Below, in pieces: positions 23,822 to 32,743 of a stretch of 49,859 nt of DNA. Within the stretch, counting starts at the first letter, position 1, and each line of letters opens with the position of its first letter. The stretch is from an uncultured Mycoplasmatota bacterium (GTDB lineage Bacteria > Bacillota_I > Bacilli_A > RF39 > UBA660). The position numbers and the translations under genes are program-made. The stretch is taken from assembly GCA_947646095.1 (NCBI GenBank), contig CANSFI010000013.1, positions 1 through 49,859 of the forward strand, given 5' to 3'. The notes under the pieces are model-generated. The model did no database searches. It saw only the letters and a program-made list of their open reading frames with translations, and had not been told where the DNA came from.

Positions 23822-24401
23822 CCTTTTTATAAACTAAATATAAATTATCATCTTTAGTAGTTCCAATTAGACTTCCCTCTTCGACATAATCATATAATTT
23901 TACATTTACTGCATCAATATTACCATACCAAAGGTCTATGCCATTTGCTTGCTGAATTACTACAGTGTTTCCATATCCTTCTTTTTCACCAATAAATACT
24001 ACTAAACCACTTAATTGATTAGGAACTAAGTATTTATCCGTTACTGTAAGTTTTACACCATCCATATATTTATTTGCTTCTTTATATATAAGTTTTTCAT
24101 TAAATACAGGTTTTGATACATTAAAGAAATCTTTAAAAGGTATAGAACTTCCAAAGTATTTTTTATATAAACTATTTACTTCAGCAAATGAAAAATTAGT
24201 TTCATATACTTGTTTATAAAATGTTTGTTTTAATTTATTATTACTTTTAAGTGTTATTAAAGTTATTAAGGTTAAAATAATAGTTATAAATAATCTACTG
24301 ACAAACTTAAAAATATAAGAATTACTTTTAGTTTTTGTAATGGGTTCTTTTTTTTTATTTTTTATTTTACGTTTTATTCTTTCAATTTCTAATTCATCCA
24401 T
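23787..24401 (-). CDS. SpoIVFA-like protein with degenerate M23 domain
   Basis: The protein has 204 residues: a basic cytosolic N-terminus (MDELEIERIKRKIKNKKK), a membrane helix (about 30-47), and an external domain. The last 80 residues follow the M23/LytM fold (VVFIGEKEGYGNTVVIQQANG ... VEEGSLIGTT ... LYLVYKKDGEILD), but the zinc-binding His residues are absent. This is what SpoIVFA looks like in sporulating Firmicutes. It is the expected inhibitor or scaffold for the M50 protease encoded next. An AGGTGA site supports the start. Confidence 0.75.
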   Translation of the reverse strand: MDELEIERIKRKIKNKKKEPITKTKSNSYIFKFVSRLFITIILTLITLITLKSNNKLKQTFYKQVYETNFSFAEVNSLYKKYFGSSIPFKDFFNVSKPVFNEKLIYKEANKYMDGVKLTVTDKYLVPNQLSGLVVFIGEKEGYGNTVVIQQANGIDLWYGNIDAVNVKLYDYVEEGSLIGTTKDDNLYLVYKKDGEILDYKDYI

Positions 24402-24426
24402 ATATATTCACCTATTAATATATATG

Positions 24427-24903
24427 TCATTTTGTTTTAAATATTAATATTTTTTTATTTAGTAAAATATATACTAATAATATATATATTATATTTAGTA
24501 TTAATGAACTATAAATTGATGATATTAAAGTTATTATATTAAAGTTTAGGTAATTTAATAATACTAATATTAAATAGGTTACTAACCTAAAATAAATAAT
24601 TATGAATATTGAAGATAATAAAACAGATAAATAATTATAATTAAATTTATTAAATATTAATCTTAATAAATAAGATATAGATAAAAATATAAATGCACTT
24701 AAAAAAATAGTATCAGTATATGTAATATCATATATTAAACCAAATATAAAAGAAAAAATGTAATAATTATTATCTTTTCTATTAAAATATGGATATATAA
24801 GTATTAATGATAGAAGAGAAAATAACGGATATAATAAATTACTATACTTAATTAGTCTAGAAAAAATATTATCTAGGATAAAAGATATAATAACTATAAT
24901 CAT
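24427..24903 (-). CDS. mreD: Rod shape-determining protein MreD
   Basis: The 158-residue protein is almost entirely hydrophobic, with five or six membrane helices. MreD is poorly conserved and the assignment rests largely on position: its ATG overlaps the TGA of mreC by four bases (24900-24903), the usual mreCD arrangement. It works with MreC in the elongation complex that directs lateral wall synthesis. Confidence 0.8.
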   Translation of the reverse strand: MIIVIISFILDNIFSRLIKYSNLLYPLFSLLSLILIYPYFNRKDNNYYIFSFIFGLIYDITYTDTIFLSAFIFLSISYLLRLIFNKFNYNYLSVLLSSIFIIIYFRLVTYLILVLLNYLNFNIITLISSIYSSLILNIIYILLVYILLNKKILIFKTK

Positions 24904-25718
24904 TGGTTTCTCCTAAGTACTGTTACATAATTGAAGTTATTTATATTAATACTTGGTTTAACTTTTATAATTGCACTTATTTCAAAATTATCTAAATCTT
25001 TACTTACTACTTCTCCTATTAGAATACCACTTGGGAATATATCCCCCATCCCTGTTGTTGAAACTAAATCTCCAGCTTTTATATCTTTTGTATCTGATAC
25101 TCCTTCTACTATATAATAACCATTTTCTTTATCAAAAGAACTTAAAATACCATATAAATATTTTTCATTCACTTTTATTTGAACTGATACTTTATTATAA
25201 GAATCATCACTAGTTAATAGTTTAACAGTGCTATTATATCTAGTTGTTTTAATTACTTTTCCAATAAGTCCTTGACTACTAATTACAGCCATATCTTTTT
25301 TAATTTTATCTTTACTTCCTTTATCAATTGTAATAGTATTATAAAAGTATCCTAAATTACGATTAATAACAGTAGCATTTATTTTATCATAATCTGAAAG
25401 TAAGTTATTAATTTCTAAATTATTTTTAAGTTCATTTAATTCTTTTTTTAAATTATTTATTTCATTTTCACTTTGTTTTTTTATACTTTCTTCTATTTTT
25501 TTTATTTCATTATCATTATTTATAATATTTAAAGGAAATGCGAATATTTTATTAATAAATAAAGCTCCATCTTTGATTGTTTTTTCTATAAATGTTAGAT
25601 TTCTGGCATCATTTATTACAAAATTTAAAATGACAGCAAATATAATTATTGTAACACTGATAAAAATAATTACTGTATTTTTGCTTACCTTTTTATTTAT
25701 ATTTATATTTCTTTTCAT
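24900..25718 (-). CDS. mreC: Rod shape-determining protein MreC
   Basis: The 272-residue protein has a membrane helix at about 13-34, a coiled coil at about 65-100, and the double beta-barrel domain with the conserved IDKGSKDKIKKDMAVISSQGLIGKV stretch followed by SGILIGEV. It links the elongasome to the periplasmic face. Its start overlaps the radC stop by four bases. In Bacillus mreB sits between radC and mreC; it is missing here. Confidence 0.92.
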   Translation of the reverse strand: MKRNININKKVSKNTVIIFISVTIIIFAVILNFVINDARNLTFIEKTIKDGALFINKIFAFPLNIINNDNEIKKIEESIKKQSENEINNLKKELNELKNNLEINNLLSDYDKINATVINRNLGYFYNTITIDKGSKDKIKKDMAVISSQGLIGKVIKTTRYNSTVKLLTSDDSYNKVSVQIKVNEKYLYGILSSFDKENGYYIVEGVSDTKDIKAGDLVSTTGMGDIFPSGILIGEVVSKDLDNFEISAIIKVKPSININNFNYVTVLRRNQ

Positions 25719-26401
25719 TTAATATCACCATCTTCAAAAAAACTATAATATTTATCATTACCAATAATAATATGATCGATTATTTTTATTCCAAATAGGT
25801 TCCCAATTTCTACTAATTGTTTAGTTATTCTTTCATCTTCTACACTTGGTATAACATTACCACTTGGATGATTATGTAAACAAACAATAGCAGATGCATC
25901 TAACATATAGGCTTCTTTAAATATGTTTTGAGGATGAATTAAACTTCTATTGATTGTTCCAATAAAGAGTAATTTATCTTCTATAACTCTTTTTTGATTA
26001 TCTAAATATATAGCATAAAAATGTTCTTGTTTTTTTCCTCTAAGTAAGGGTGAATAGTAATCAAAAATTACTTTAGGATTATCTATTTTTAAATTATGAA
26101 TATTATTACATCTACTATTAATTCTTTTTCCAAGTTCAATAGCGGCTAAAAGAACAGTTGCTTTAGATGGACCAATTCCTTTCATTTTTAATAATTGTTT
26201 ATAATTTTTATTTTGCATATCAGAAATATTATTTAATGTAGAGAGTATTTCAGTTGCTAAAGCTTTTGCAGATGCCTCTTTAGTTCCTGTTTTTAATAAA
26301 ATTGCTAATAATTCTTCGTTGCTTAAGTTTTCAGCGCCATTATTTATAAGTCTTTCCCTAGGTCTTTCATTGATAGGTAAATCTTTAATTTTTATGTTCA
26401 T
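25715..26401 (-). CDS. radC: RadC-family JAMM/MPN protein
   Basis: The 228-residue protein has an N-terminal helix-hairpin-helix (MKGIGPSKATVLLAAIELG, about 68-88). The C-terminal JAMM metal-binding motif reads LHNHPSGNVIPSVED, matching HxHPSGxxxPSxxD. RadC is widely conserved but its biochemical function is unsettled; the old recombination role is doubtful. It overlaps mreC at its 3' end and the SPOR-like gene at its 5' end. Confidence 0.93.
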   Translation of the reverse strand: MNIKIKDLPINERPRERLINNGAENLSNEELLAILLKTGTKEASAKALATEILSTLNNISDMQNKNYKQLLKMKGIGPSKATVLLAAIELGKRINSRCNNIHNLKIDNPKVIFDYYSPLLRGKKQEHFYAIYLDNQKRVIEDKLLFIGTINRSLIHPQNIFKEAYMLDASAIVCLHNHPSGNVIPSVEDERITKQLVEIGNLFGIKIIDHIIIGNDKYYSFFEDGDIK

Positions 26402-26852
26402 TTAAAATCAACTCCTCATATTTACTTAATACCTGACTACATATTGCTTTTATTGTTTTTTCTTCATCAGTATTTTCTAATAATTTATCATATTGTTCTA
26501 ATACTTCCATAAATGATTTGCTACTAATATTAATTTCCTTTATATAAGTAATATATCCTAATTTTTCATAAAAATCCTTCAATTTTTGACTATTTTTTTT
26601 AGAACTTGTGATTCCAATATATGTATGATATTTATCATCTTCTAAATTATATATGTAATATGAAAAGTCAGTCATATTTTTTTCCATACTTTCTTTATCA
26701 GAATAAATTCCTTGTCTAATAAAATATAGAGTATTTGAGTTATTAAAAATTGTTTTTAAATTTTCTTTTTTATCATATTGATCAATCATAAATTTAGCAA
26801 GTAAAAAACCAACTAGTAAGGCAGATATAATAGGAACGATATAGTTTTTCAT
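26385..26852 (-). CDS. Membrane-anchored SPOR-like protein (SpoIIB position)
   Basis: The 155-residue protein has one N-terminal membrane helix (about 5-22) and an external domain. The segment YFIRQGIYSDKESMEKN ... YIYNLEDDKYHTYIGIT resembles a SPOR fold (peptidoglycan-binding at septa), with an expected beta-alpha-beta pattern. In Bacillus the SPOR protein SpoIIB lies near radC in the same orientation, which supports the assignment. Sequence identity is weak, so this is a probable rather than firm call. A septal or wall-binding role is inferred. Confidence 0.5.
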   Translation of the reverse strand: MKNYIVPIISALLVGFLLAKFMIDQYDKKENLKTIFNNSNTLYFIRQGIYSDKESMEKNMTDFSYYIYNLEDDKYHTYIGITSSKKNSQKLKDFYEKLGYITYIKEINISSKSFMEVLEQYDKLLENTDEEKTIKAICSQVLSKYEELILNEHKN

Positions 26853-26910
26853 AAAATCACCTATTTAAATTATCTACCTTTAGTTGGTCTAATTTTGTCG
26901 AATAAAGTTT

Positions 26911-28335
26911 TTAATATTGTATTCCCCATACAACTAAATGCTTAGCATTTTCTCCACAAACAACACATTTTCCTGTTAATGGTTTTTCATGTTCTAATAT
27001 GCATCTTGATTTAATACCATTAATTTCTTTCATTTTAAGTTCACATTCTAAACTACCACACCAGTCAGCTTTAATAAATCCTGGTTGGGTATTAATTATT
27101 TTTTTTACTTCTTCTAAATTTCTTGCTTCAAATGTAAGTTCATTTCTTCTTTTTAAAGCTCTTTCATACATATCTTTTTGAATTGTTTCTAGTAAATTTT
27201 TAACATATTCTAATATATTAATATTTATATTTTGATTTATTTTTTCACTTGTATCACGTCTAGTAAAAGTTATTTCGTTATTTTCTAAATTTCTTAATCC
27301 TATTTCTATTCTAAGTGGTATTCCATTTACTTCAGCCTCAGCAAATTTAAATCCTGGTGTTTTATCGGTTTTATCAATATAAGATATGATATTATTTTCA
27401 CTAAGTTCTTTATTTATTTTTTCTGAAAGTTCTAATACTCTTTCATCATTACCAATTGGAATAATTACTACTTGTTTAGGAGCTATTTTAGGAGGTAAAA
27501 CTAAACCTTTATCATCACTATGAACCATAATAAGTCCACCTATCATTCTAGTAGTAGTTCCCCATGATGTTTGATAAGCATATTCTTCTTCATTTTCTTT
27601 GTTTGTAAATTTTATACCATATGCACTAGAAAATTTTTGTCCAAAATAATGACTAGTTCCAGCTTGTAAACTAACTCCATTATACATTAAAGCTTCATTA
27701 GTTAATGTATATTCAGCTCCTGAGAATTTTTCTTTATCTGTTTTCAAACCTGTGATACTTGGAATAGCAAGTATTTCATGATGAAACCATTTATATACAT
27801 CCATCATTCTTCTAGTTTCTTCTTCTGCTTCTTCTTTAGTAGCATGAATGGTATGACCTTCCTGCCATAAAAATTCTCGACTTCTTAAAAATGGTCTTGT
27901 TTCTTTTTCCCATCTTAAAACATTACACCACTGATTATATAAAAGTGGCAAATCTTTATATGATTTTACATGAGTTGCATAATAATCGCTAAACATTGTT
28001 TCACTAGTAGGTCTTATACATAATCTTTCTTCTAATTCTTTACTTCCTCCCATTGTAACCCATGCTACTTCTGGAGCGAAACCTTCTACTAATTCACTTT
28101 CTTTTTTCATCAAATTTTCTGGTATTAATAAAGGCATTTGAACATTAACATGTCCTAATTCTTTAAATTTTTTATCTAATATTGCTTGCATTTTTTCCCA
28201 TATAGCATAGCCGTTTGGTTCTATAGCTATACATCCTTTTACATTAGTATAGCTTGCTAAATGAGCAGCTTTTACAACATCTGTATACCATTTAGCAAAA
28301 TCTACATCTCTTGAAGTTATTGCTTTATTTTTCAT
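26911..28335 (-). CDS. proS: Proline--tRNA ligase, archaeal/eukaryotic-type (ProS3)
   Basis: The 474-residue class II synthetase charges tRNA-Pro. Motif 2 is visible as CNVLRWEKETRPFLRSREFLWQEGH in two overlapping parts (RWEKETRPF, FLRSREFLWQEGHT); motif 3 contains GTTTRMIGGLI. It lacks the editing insertion of the long bacterial form. The anticodon-binding domain and the Cys-containing C-terminal domain (CGENAKHLVVWG) of the short ProS type are present. AAGGAG precedes the ATG, placed at the end of the broken upstream gene. Confidence 0.96.
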   Translation of the reverse strand: MKNKAITSRDVDFAKWYTDVVKAAHLASYTNVKGCIAIEPNGYAIWEKMQAILDKKFKELGHVNVQMPLLIPENLMKKESELVEGFAPEVAWVTMGGSKELEERLCIRPTSETMFSDYYATHVKSYKDLPLLYNQWCNVLRWEKETRPFLRSREFLWQEGHTIHATKEEAEEETRRMMDVYKWFHHEILAIPSITGLKTDKEKFSGAEYTLTNEALMYNGVSLQAGTSHYFGQKFSSAYGIKFTNKENEEEYAYQTSWGTTTRMIGGLIMVHSDDKGLVLPPKIAPKQVVIIPIGNDERVLELSEKINKELSENNIISYIDKTDKTPGFKFAEAEVNGIPLRIEIGLRNLENNEITFTRRDTSEKINQNININILEYVKNLLETIQKDMYERALKRRNELTFEARNLEEVKKIINTQPGFIKADWCGSLECELKMKEINGIKSRCILEHEKPLTGKCVVCGENAKHLVVWGIQY

Positions 28336-28346
28336 ATTATTCTCCT

Positions 28347-29119
28347 TTACATTATTTTTCCATTATTTCGTTTTTTATTTCTATATTCATTTATATTATC
28401 TCTAGTTATTATAGCACCATCAATATATATTCTATAATTAAATGCTTTTGGTATTATCAAACCATCAAGATTGGTTAAACTTCCTAAATCTAAGTTTCCC
28501 CTATACTTTTTGGTAACTTTAATCCTTAGACACTTGTTAAATTTTCTAAATTGCCTTTTATTATTCTAGGAAACTTTAAAGTTTTATCAACACAAGATAG
28601 TGAACCATAAGATAATGATCCATCATAATATACTGTATCTTCTTTTAATTCTTCTTTTGTTAATTCTTGTTGTTTTTTATGTTTATCATATATTTTAGTT
28701 AATTGTTCCATATCATGTTCTTTTTTATAATATTTTTCTTTATCTGGAAAATCTTTTATTTTTTCTTTTACTACTTTTTCCATATTGGGTTCTATATTTT
28801 GATCTTTGGCTACTCCTCTTATTTCCCCTATTGAATTATTTTTCATCCGAATTGCGATTCTTGGAACTTTATACTCATCATTTTCATCTAAGGTATAATA
28901 TACATAAAAATCGCCATTTTTTAATTGTGATTTAGCTGTTGATTCACCTGCTGTACACCACTCTGTATTATAACCTTGTAAAGATTTAACTAAAGGCATA
29001 TGATCACTGCCTTTATCATATTTATCTCCACTTCCATGATTTAATACTTCTTCTGATAAATATAAATCTTTATATAGTTTATCTATAAATCTTATGATTT
29101 CTTCATCCTTTTTTTCCAT
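28347..29119 (-). pseudogene. Leucine-rich-type repeat protein, stop and frameshift
   Basis: The readable 197 codons start MEKKDEEIIRFIDKLYKD. A conserved-looking core follows (EWCTAGESTAKSQLKNGDFYVYYT, PRIAIRMKNNSIGEIRG), in two parts each under twenty residues when split at Leu. The beginning of a short leucine-rich array (LKFPRIIKGNLENLTSV) is cut by TAA at 28526-28528. Downstream the array continues as GLKLPKSIGG and then, after a one-base change at a run of four C (28498-28501), as NLDLGSLTNLDGLIIPKAF to a stop at 28347. Two lesions imply a decayed gene. Function of the family is unknown to me. The proS ribosome site lies at its end. Confidence 0.65.
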
Positions 29120-29159
29120 ATTACTGCCTTCCCATAAAGTTTTATCTCTATAATTATAT

Positions 29160-29197
29160 CATATTTATATCTTTATAGCATATTTATATCTTTATAG
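29160..29197 (+). repeat. 19-bp tandem repeat, two full copies plus partial
   Basis: The unit CATATTTATATCTTTATAG occurs twice head-to-tail, with a partial third copy after it. It lies about 50 bases upstream of the CotF-like pair, in the promoter region. Confidence 0.85.
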
Positions 29198-29244
29198 CAT
29201 ATATTTATGTATTTTGAACAAACTAAAATAGAAAGGAAGATCTT

Positions 29245-29460
29245 ATGAATCAAGTACCAAATATGATTTCAACTAAAGATTTAGCTTATCTTAAAGATAT
29301 GTTTAAATGGAATTTTAATGCATCTAAATTAGCGTATCATTTCAGTAATGAAACAAATAATCCTATTATTAAAGATATGCTTATGAAAGTTTGTCATATG
29401 CATAGTAGAAATTGTCATAAAATTAAAGATATTCTTATGGATGGTCTAAATGAACAATAA
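29245..29460 (+). CDS. CotF-like short helical protein
   Basis: The 71-residue protein is all-helical in appearance (MISTKDLAYLKDMFKWNFNA ... HSRNCHKIKDILMDG) and matches the small partner of CotF-type spore-coat/ferritin-like protein pairs known in Clostridia and Bacilli. GAAAGGAAG stands before the ATG. It overlaps the next gene by 11 bases. No other coat genes are in the window, so a non-spore function is possible. Confidence 0.55.
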   Translation: MNQVPNMISTKDLAYLKDMFKWNFNASKLAYHFSNETNNPIIKDMLMKVCHMHSRNCHKIKDILMDGLNEQ

Positions 29461-29761
29461 AGTTAGTAATAAAGAAGTTAATATTTTAAAAACTACTGAA
29501 ATGAATGATAAAGATTTTTTAAATAATTTACTTGAAATGGAAAAAAATATGTCTAATAATTTAAGTATTGCTTTAAATGAAGCTAGTTGTGATAAATTGT
29601 TTAATTTTGAATTTATATTATTTACAGAAACTAAAAATATGGCAAGAGAATTATACAATATGATGTTTGATTGTGGTTGGTATAGTTTAGAAAAGGCTGA
29701 TATTATTAAAATTAATGAAAGTTTAACTGAACTAGAATATAACTTAAATCAATTAATATAA
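29450..29761 (+). CDS. CotF-domain-like protein
   Basis: The 103-residue protein is helical and acidic, with a CotF-type core (DKDFLNNLLEMEKNMSNNL ... LFTETKNMARELYNMMFDCGWYSLEKAD). The phrase MMFDCGWYSLEKAD near the C-terminus matches the conserved end of the coat F family, where a Gly-Trp-Tyr segment is common. It overlaps the upstream CotF-like gene and ends at a terminator. Structural role in a coat is not supported by context. Confidence 0.6.
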   Translation: MNNKVSNKEVNILKTTEMNDKDFLNNLLEMEKNMSNNLSIALNEASCDKLFNFEFILFTETKNMARELYNMMFDCGWYSLEKADIIKINESLTELEYNLNQLI

Positions 29762-29785
29762 AATACATAAAATTTGTATTTTTAT
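29760..29785 (+). terminator. Terminator of the CotF-like pair
   Basis: AAAATACA pairs with TGTATTTT around six bases and is followed by TATTTTG, starting at the stop codon of the second gene. Confidence 0.7.
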
Positions 29786-29854
29786 TTTGCATATTTTTAA
29801 ATTAATTTAAAATTAATAAAATAAGATTTACAATAAATTAATTGTTTAATATAA

Positions 29855-30011
29855 TTATCTATAGAGATATATTTTATTGTTAGTTGTTCTCCCTAAAAAG
29901 GGGTAAAGCTTATAAAAATGAAAAATAGTTATGTTGGAATTGGCTTTAGCGCTGATAATGATATATCTGTTAAAAAATTAAGACAGAAAAAATAACACCT
30001 ATCATTTTTTA
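29855..30011 (+). repeat. Dispersed intergenic repeat, copy A
   Basis: About 155 bases align with 36205-36358. Shared blocks include ATAGA-ATATATTTTA near the start, AAAAATAGTTATG, a TTGCTTTAG/TGGCTTTAG block, TGATAAT, and AATAACACCTA-CAT at the end. The match extends beyond both ends of the small open frame it carries. The copies differ at many single bases, so they are old. Confidence 0.6.
29918..29995 (+). CDS. 25-residue peptide ORF in dispersed repeat A
   Basis: The frame reads MKNSYVGIGFSADNDIS then VKKLRQKK and stop. The sister repeat at 36205 carries the related frame at 36259, with KNSY, FS-DN and the basic LxxKK end conserved. A purine-rich GGGG lies further than usual upstream. 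Conservation of the reading frame favours a peptide, but the conserved flanks leave an RNA element possible. Confidence 0.35.
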   Translation: MKNSYVGIGFSADNDISVKKLRQKK

Positions 30012-30023
30012 TTTTGTATTAAT

Positions 30024-30818
30024 TTATATTTTTTTATCTGTTGAATTATCTTTAATTTTATTGTCCATAAAATAATTTAATATTTTTTGTGGTACTAAAA
30101 TGGCTTTTAAATAAGCTTTTGTACCATCTTCACTAAAATTTACATCAATTATTTTTGATAAATTACCTTTATTAATTAAAAATTCTGTTTGTCCTTTAGA
30201 ATAACTTAAATCATCATTAATTAAAGGTACTCCATCATTACTTTCAGCTGGTATTAAGTATTCAATTAAAATATCACACTTATCATGGTATTCTAATGGT
30301 CTATCAAAAAAACATTTATCTTTTAAAAACGATGTACTTGTGAAACCCATATCGAAAAAATATTCTCCTTGTAAATTTTTTAAATCTTGAATAGAAGATA
30401 TTCCATAATCTTTAAAAACTTTTAGATTAACTCCTCTATATACTTTTATATTATTAGATATAGGATTTAAAGTATTAAAAATATTTTCTAAATTATTTGT
30501 TAAATTATTGATTTCTAATTTTTTATCTTCAGTAAGTAATCCATTTGTTTCATAGTTCCAATTATCTCTTAAAATAGCATTTATATCTTTATAAACTACT
30601 CCTGTATAATATCTAAGATCATCTACTTCTTGGTAAGAATGATTAGAATAAAAGTTTTTCATATATTTTTTAAAAAAAGTATTTATTTGTTCTTCTGATG
30701 TAAAAGAAATAAATTTTCTATTTTTTATTTCATCAACTAATAATTCTGTTTTTGTTATAGCTTCATTTCCGATCATTCTTAAAATCATATTCAAAGTTTT
30801 ATTAATGCTTTTTATCAT
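30024..30818 (-). CDS. ADP-ribosyltransferase, C3/VIP2-like (R-S-E class)
   Basis: The 264-residue protein carries the mono-ADP-ribosyltransferase signature in order: KVYRG with Arg at 128, FTSTS at 159-163, and GQTEFLI with the Q-x-E pair at 210-212. The Q-x-E version is used by C3-type enzymes that modify Asn, whereas E-x-E enzymes modify Arg, so an Asn or Gln target is predicted. No clear signal peptide or secretion domain is seen. It begins on the base after the mutL stop, with GGAGTGGG inside mutL as ribosome site. Either a toxin/effector captured downstream of mutL or an internal regulator; target unknown. Confidence 0.8.
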   Translation of the reverse strand: MIKSINKTLNMILRMIGNEAITKTELLVDEIKNRKFISFTSEEQINTFFKKYMKNFYSNHSYQEVDDLRYYTGVVYKDINAILRDNWNYETNGLLTEDKKLEINNLTNNLENIFNTLNPISNNIKVYRGVNLKVFKDYGISSIQDLKNLQGEYFFDMGFTSTSFLKDKCFFDRPLEYHDKCDILIEYLIPAESNDGVPLINDDLSYSKGQTEFLINKGNLSKIIDVNFSEDGTKAYLKAILVPQKILNYFMDNKIKDNSTDKKI

Positions 30819-32594
30819 TTAAAACCCACTCCTTTTAAATAGTTTTTCTAAATCATATTTAGAATAATATATAATTGTTGGTCTTCCATGAGGACAATTA
30901 AAAGGATTATCACATTTTCTTAAATCATTAATTAAGTTTTCCATTTCAAGTAAAGTTAAATTTTCATTAGCTTTGATTGCTAATTTACAACTCATCATAG
31001 TAGCTATTTTTTCATTAAATTTTTCAATTGTAAAATCTTTTTCTTTATTAATTATAGTTTCCATTATTTTTTTTATTGCTTCTTCTTCATTACTAGTTGG
31101 TAACCATATTGGATGAGATTTTATTATTACTGAATTTATTCCAAATTCTTCTATATCAAAATTCATATTTTTTAATATATCAAAGTTTTGTTTTAAAATT
31201 ATAAATTCATTATTAGAAAGTTCTATAGTAAGAGGAAACAACATTTGAATACTATCGTTAGTAGGATTTCCTAATTTCTTTTTATAAAATTCATAATTTA
31301 TTCTTTCTTTAGCAGCATGTTGATCTATCATATACATACCTATTTCATTTTGACAAATAATATAAGTTCCATGAACTAAACCAACTGGATATATTTCAGG
31401 AAGTCTTTCTTTTTTTTCTTCTAATATAATACTTTCTTCAATATTAGTATTTTCTTCTACATTTTTTATTTCTGGTTCTTTTACTATTAAATCTTCATTT
31501 ATTAATACATATGGTGTATCTGGTTCTTCTACTCTATCCAAATTTAAAGATATTTCTTCATATATAGGTTTTTCTATGTTTTCTTCTTTTACTTCTATAT
31601 GTGGTATCAATGTTTTTTTAGATAGTTCATTTTTTATCATTTTATTTATTAAATTACATAGTTCTTCCATTTTACCAAATTTAATATCCATTTTTGTTGG
31701 ATGAATATTAACATCTATTAAAGTTGGATCAACTATGATATTTAACACTACAATAGGATATCTATTATCTGGTTTATATGAATGATAGGCATCGTTAATA
31801 ACTCTATTTATTTCAGTATTTCTAACTACTCTTCCATTAACAATTGTTACCATATTATTTCTATTAGAACGATGGACTTCTGGTTTACTGATATAACCTG
31901 ATATTTCATAGTCTTCATCTTCTATTTTAACTTCTAACATTTTTTTAGTTATATCTAAACCATATATTGATTTAATCGTTTTAAGTAAATCTCCACTGCC
32001 ATCTGTTTTTAAAAGTAGATTATCATTATTAAAAAGTGAGAATCTAATATTAGGATGAGATAAAGCTATTTTATTCATATAATCAGTTATGTTAGCTAAT
32101 TCAGAATACAAACTTTTCATATGTTTTAATCTAGCTGGTGTATTATAGAATAGATCACTTACACACATAGTTGTTCCTATTCTAGCATCTCCTTTTTGTT
32201 CACTTATCAGTTTACCTCCTTGAATATGAACAATACTTCCAATATTACCTGTTGATGTTTTTAAAACTATATCACTAACACTAGCAATTGATGGAAGTGC
32301 TTCACCTCTAAAACCTAAAGTATTTATACGATATAAATCATCTTCATCAATTAATTTACTAGTTGCATGTCTTTGAAAAGCAAGTAATGAATCATCTCTT
32401 TCCATACCTTTTCCATTATCTGTTACTTTTATAGATCTTGTTCCAGCTTCTTCTAATTCTATTTTTATTTCAGTAGAATCAGCATCAATACTATTTTCTA
32501 CTAGTTCTTTTACTACTGAAGAGCATCTTTCTACTACTTCTCCAGCAGCTATTTTGTTTGCTAAAATTTCATCCATTACTTTTATTTTAGACAT
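30819..32594 (-). CDS. mutL: DNA mismatch repair protein MutL
   Basis: The 591-residue protein has the GHKL ATPase motifs ENSIDADS, DNGKGM and TLGFRGEALPSIASV, and NTPARLKH. The C-terminal endonuclease motifs are present: DQHAAKERINYE (DQHAx2Ex4E type) and CPHGRPT, so it should nick DNA like other non-methyl-directed MutL proteins. I start at 32594 (MSKIKVMDE), which has GGTGG upstream, rather than 32606. mutS is not in the window. An ADP-ribosyltransferase follows with no gap. Confidence 0.96.
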   Translation of the reverse strand: MSKIKVMDEILANKIAAGEVVERCSSVVKELVENSIDADSTEIKIELEEAGTRSIKVTDNGKGMERDDSLLAFQRHATSKLIDEDDLYRINTLGFRGEALPSIASVSDIVLKTSTGNIGSIVHIQGGKLISEQKGDARIGTTMCVSDLFYNTPARLKHMKSLYSELANITDYMNKIALSHPNIRFSLFNNDNLLLKTDGSGDLLKTIKSIYGLDITKKMLEVKIEDEDYEISGYISKPEVHRSNRNNMVTIVNGRVVRNTEINRVINDAYHSYKPDNRYPIVVLNIIVDPTLIDVNIHPTKMDIKFGKMEELCNLINKMIKNELSKKTLIPHIEVKEENIEKPIYEEISLNLDRVEEPDTPYVLINEDLIVKEPEIKNVEENTNIEESIILEEKKERLPEIYPVGLVHGTYIICQNEIGMYMIDQHAAKERINYEFYKKKLGNPTNDSIQMLFPLTIELSNNEFIILKQNFDILKNMNFDIEEFGINSVIIKSHPIWLPTSNEEEAIKKIMETIINKEKDFTIEKFNEKIATMMSCKLAIKANENLTLLEMENLINDLRKCDNPFNCPHGRPTIIYYSKYDLEKLFKRSGF

Positions 32595-32743
32595 AACTAC
32601 CACCATTATTATTTTATCAAAAACAAAAGAAAAAAGCTATTAAAAACTTTTTATTTAAATTATATATTCGAATAAATATTTAAATGCACCAGTAAAAACA
32701 TAAATGGTCAATTTATTTTTTCATTTGAGCAAGTCTTAAAGAC

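Noticed and set aside
29786-30023. Possible CRISPR-like or riboswitch element in the gap before the ADP-ribosyltransferase
   Set aside because: No regularly spaced repeats; the content is a single copy of the dispersed element described separately.
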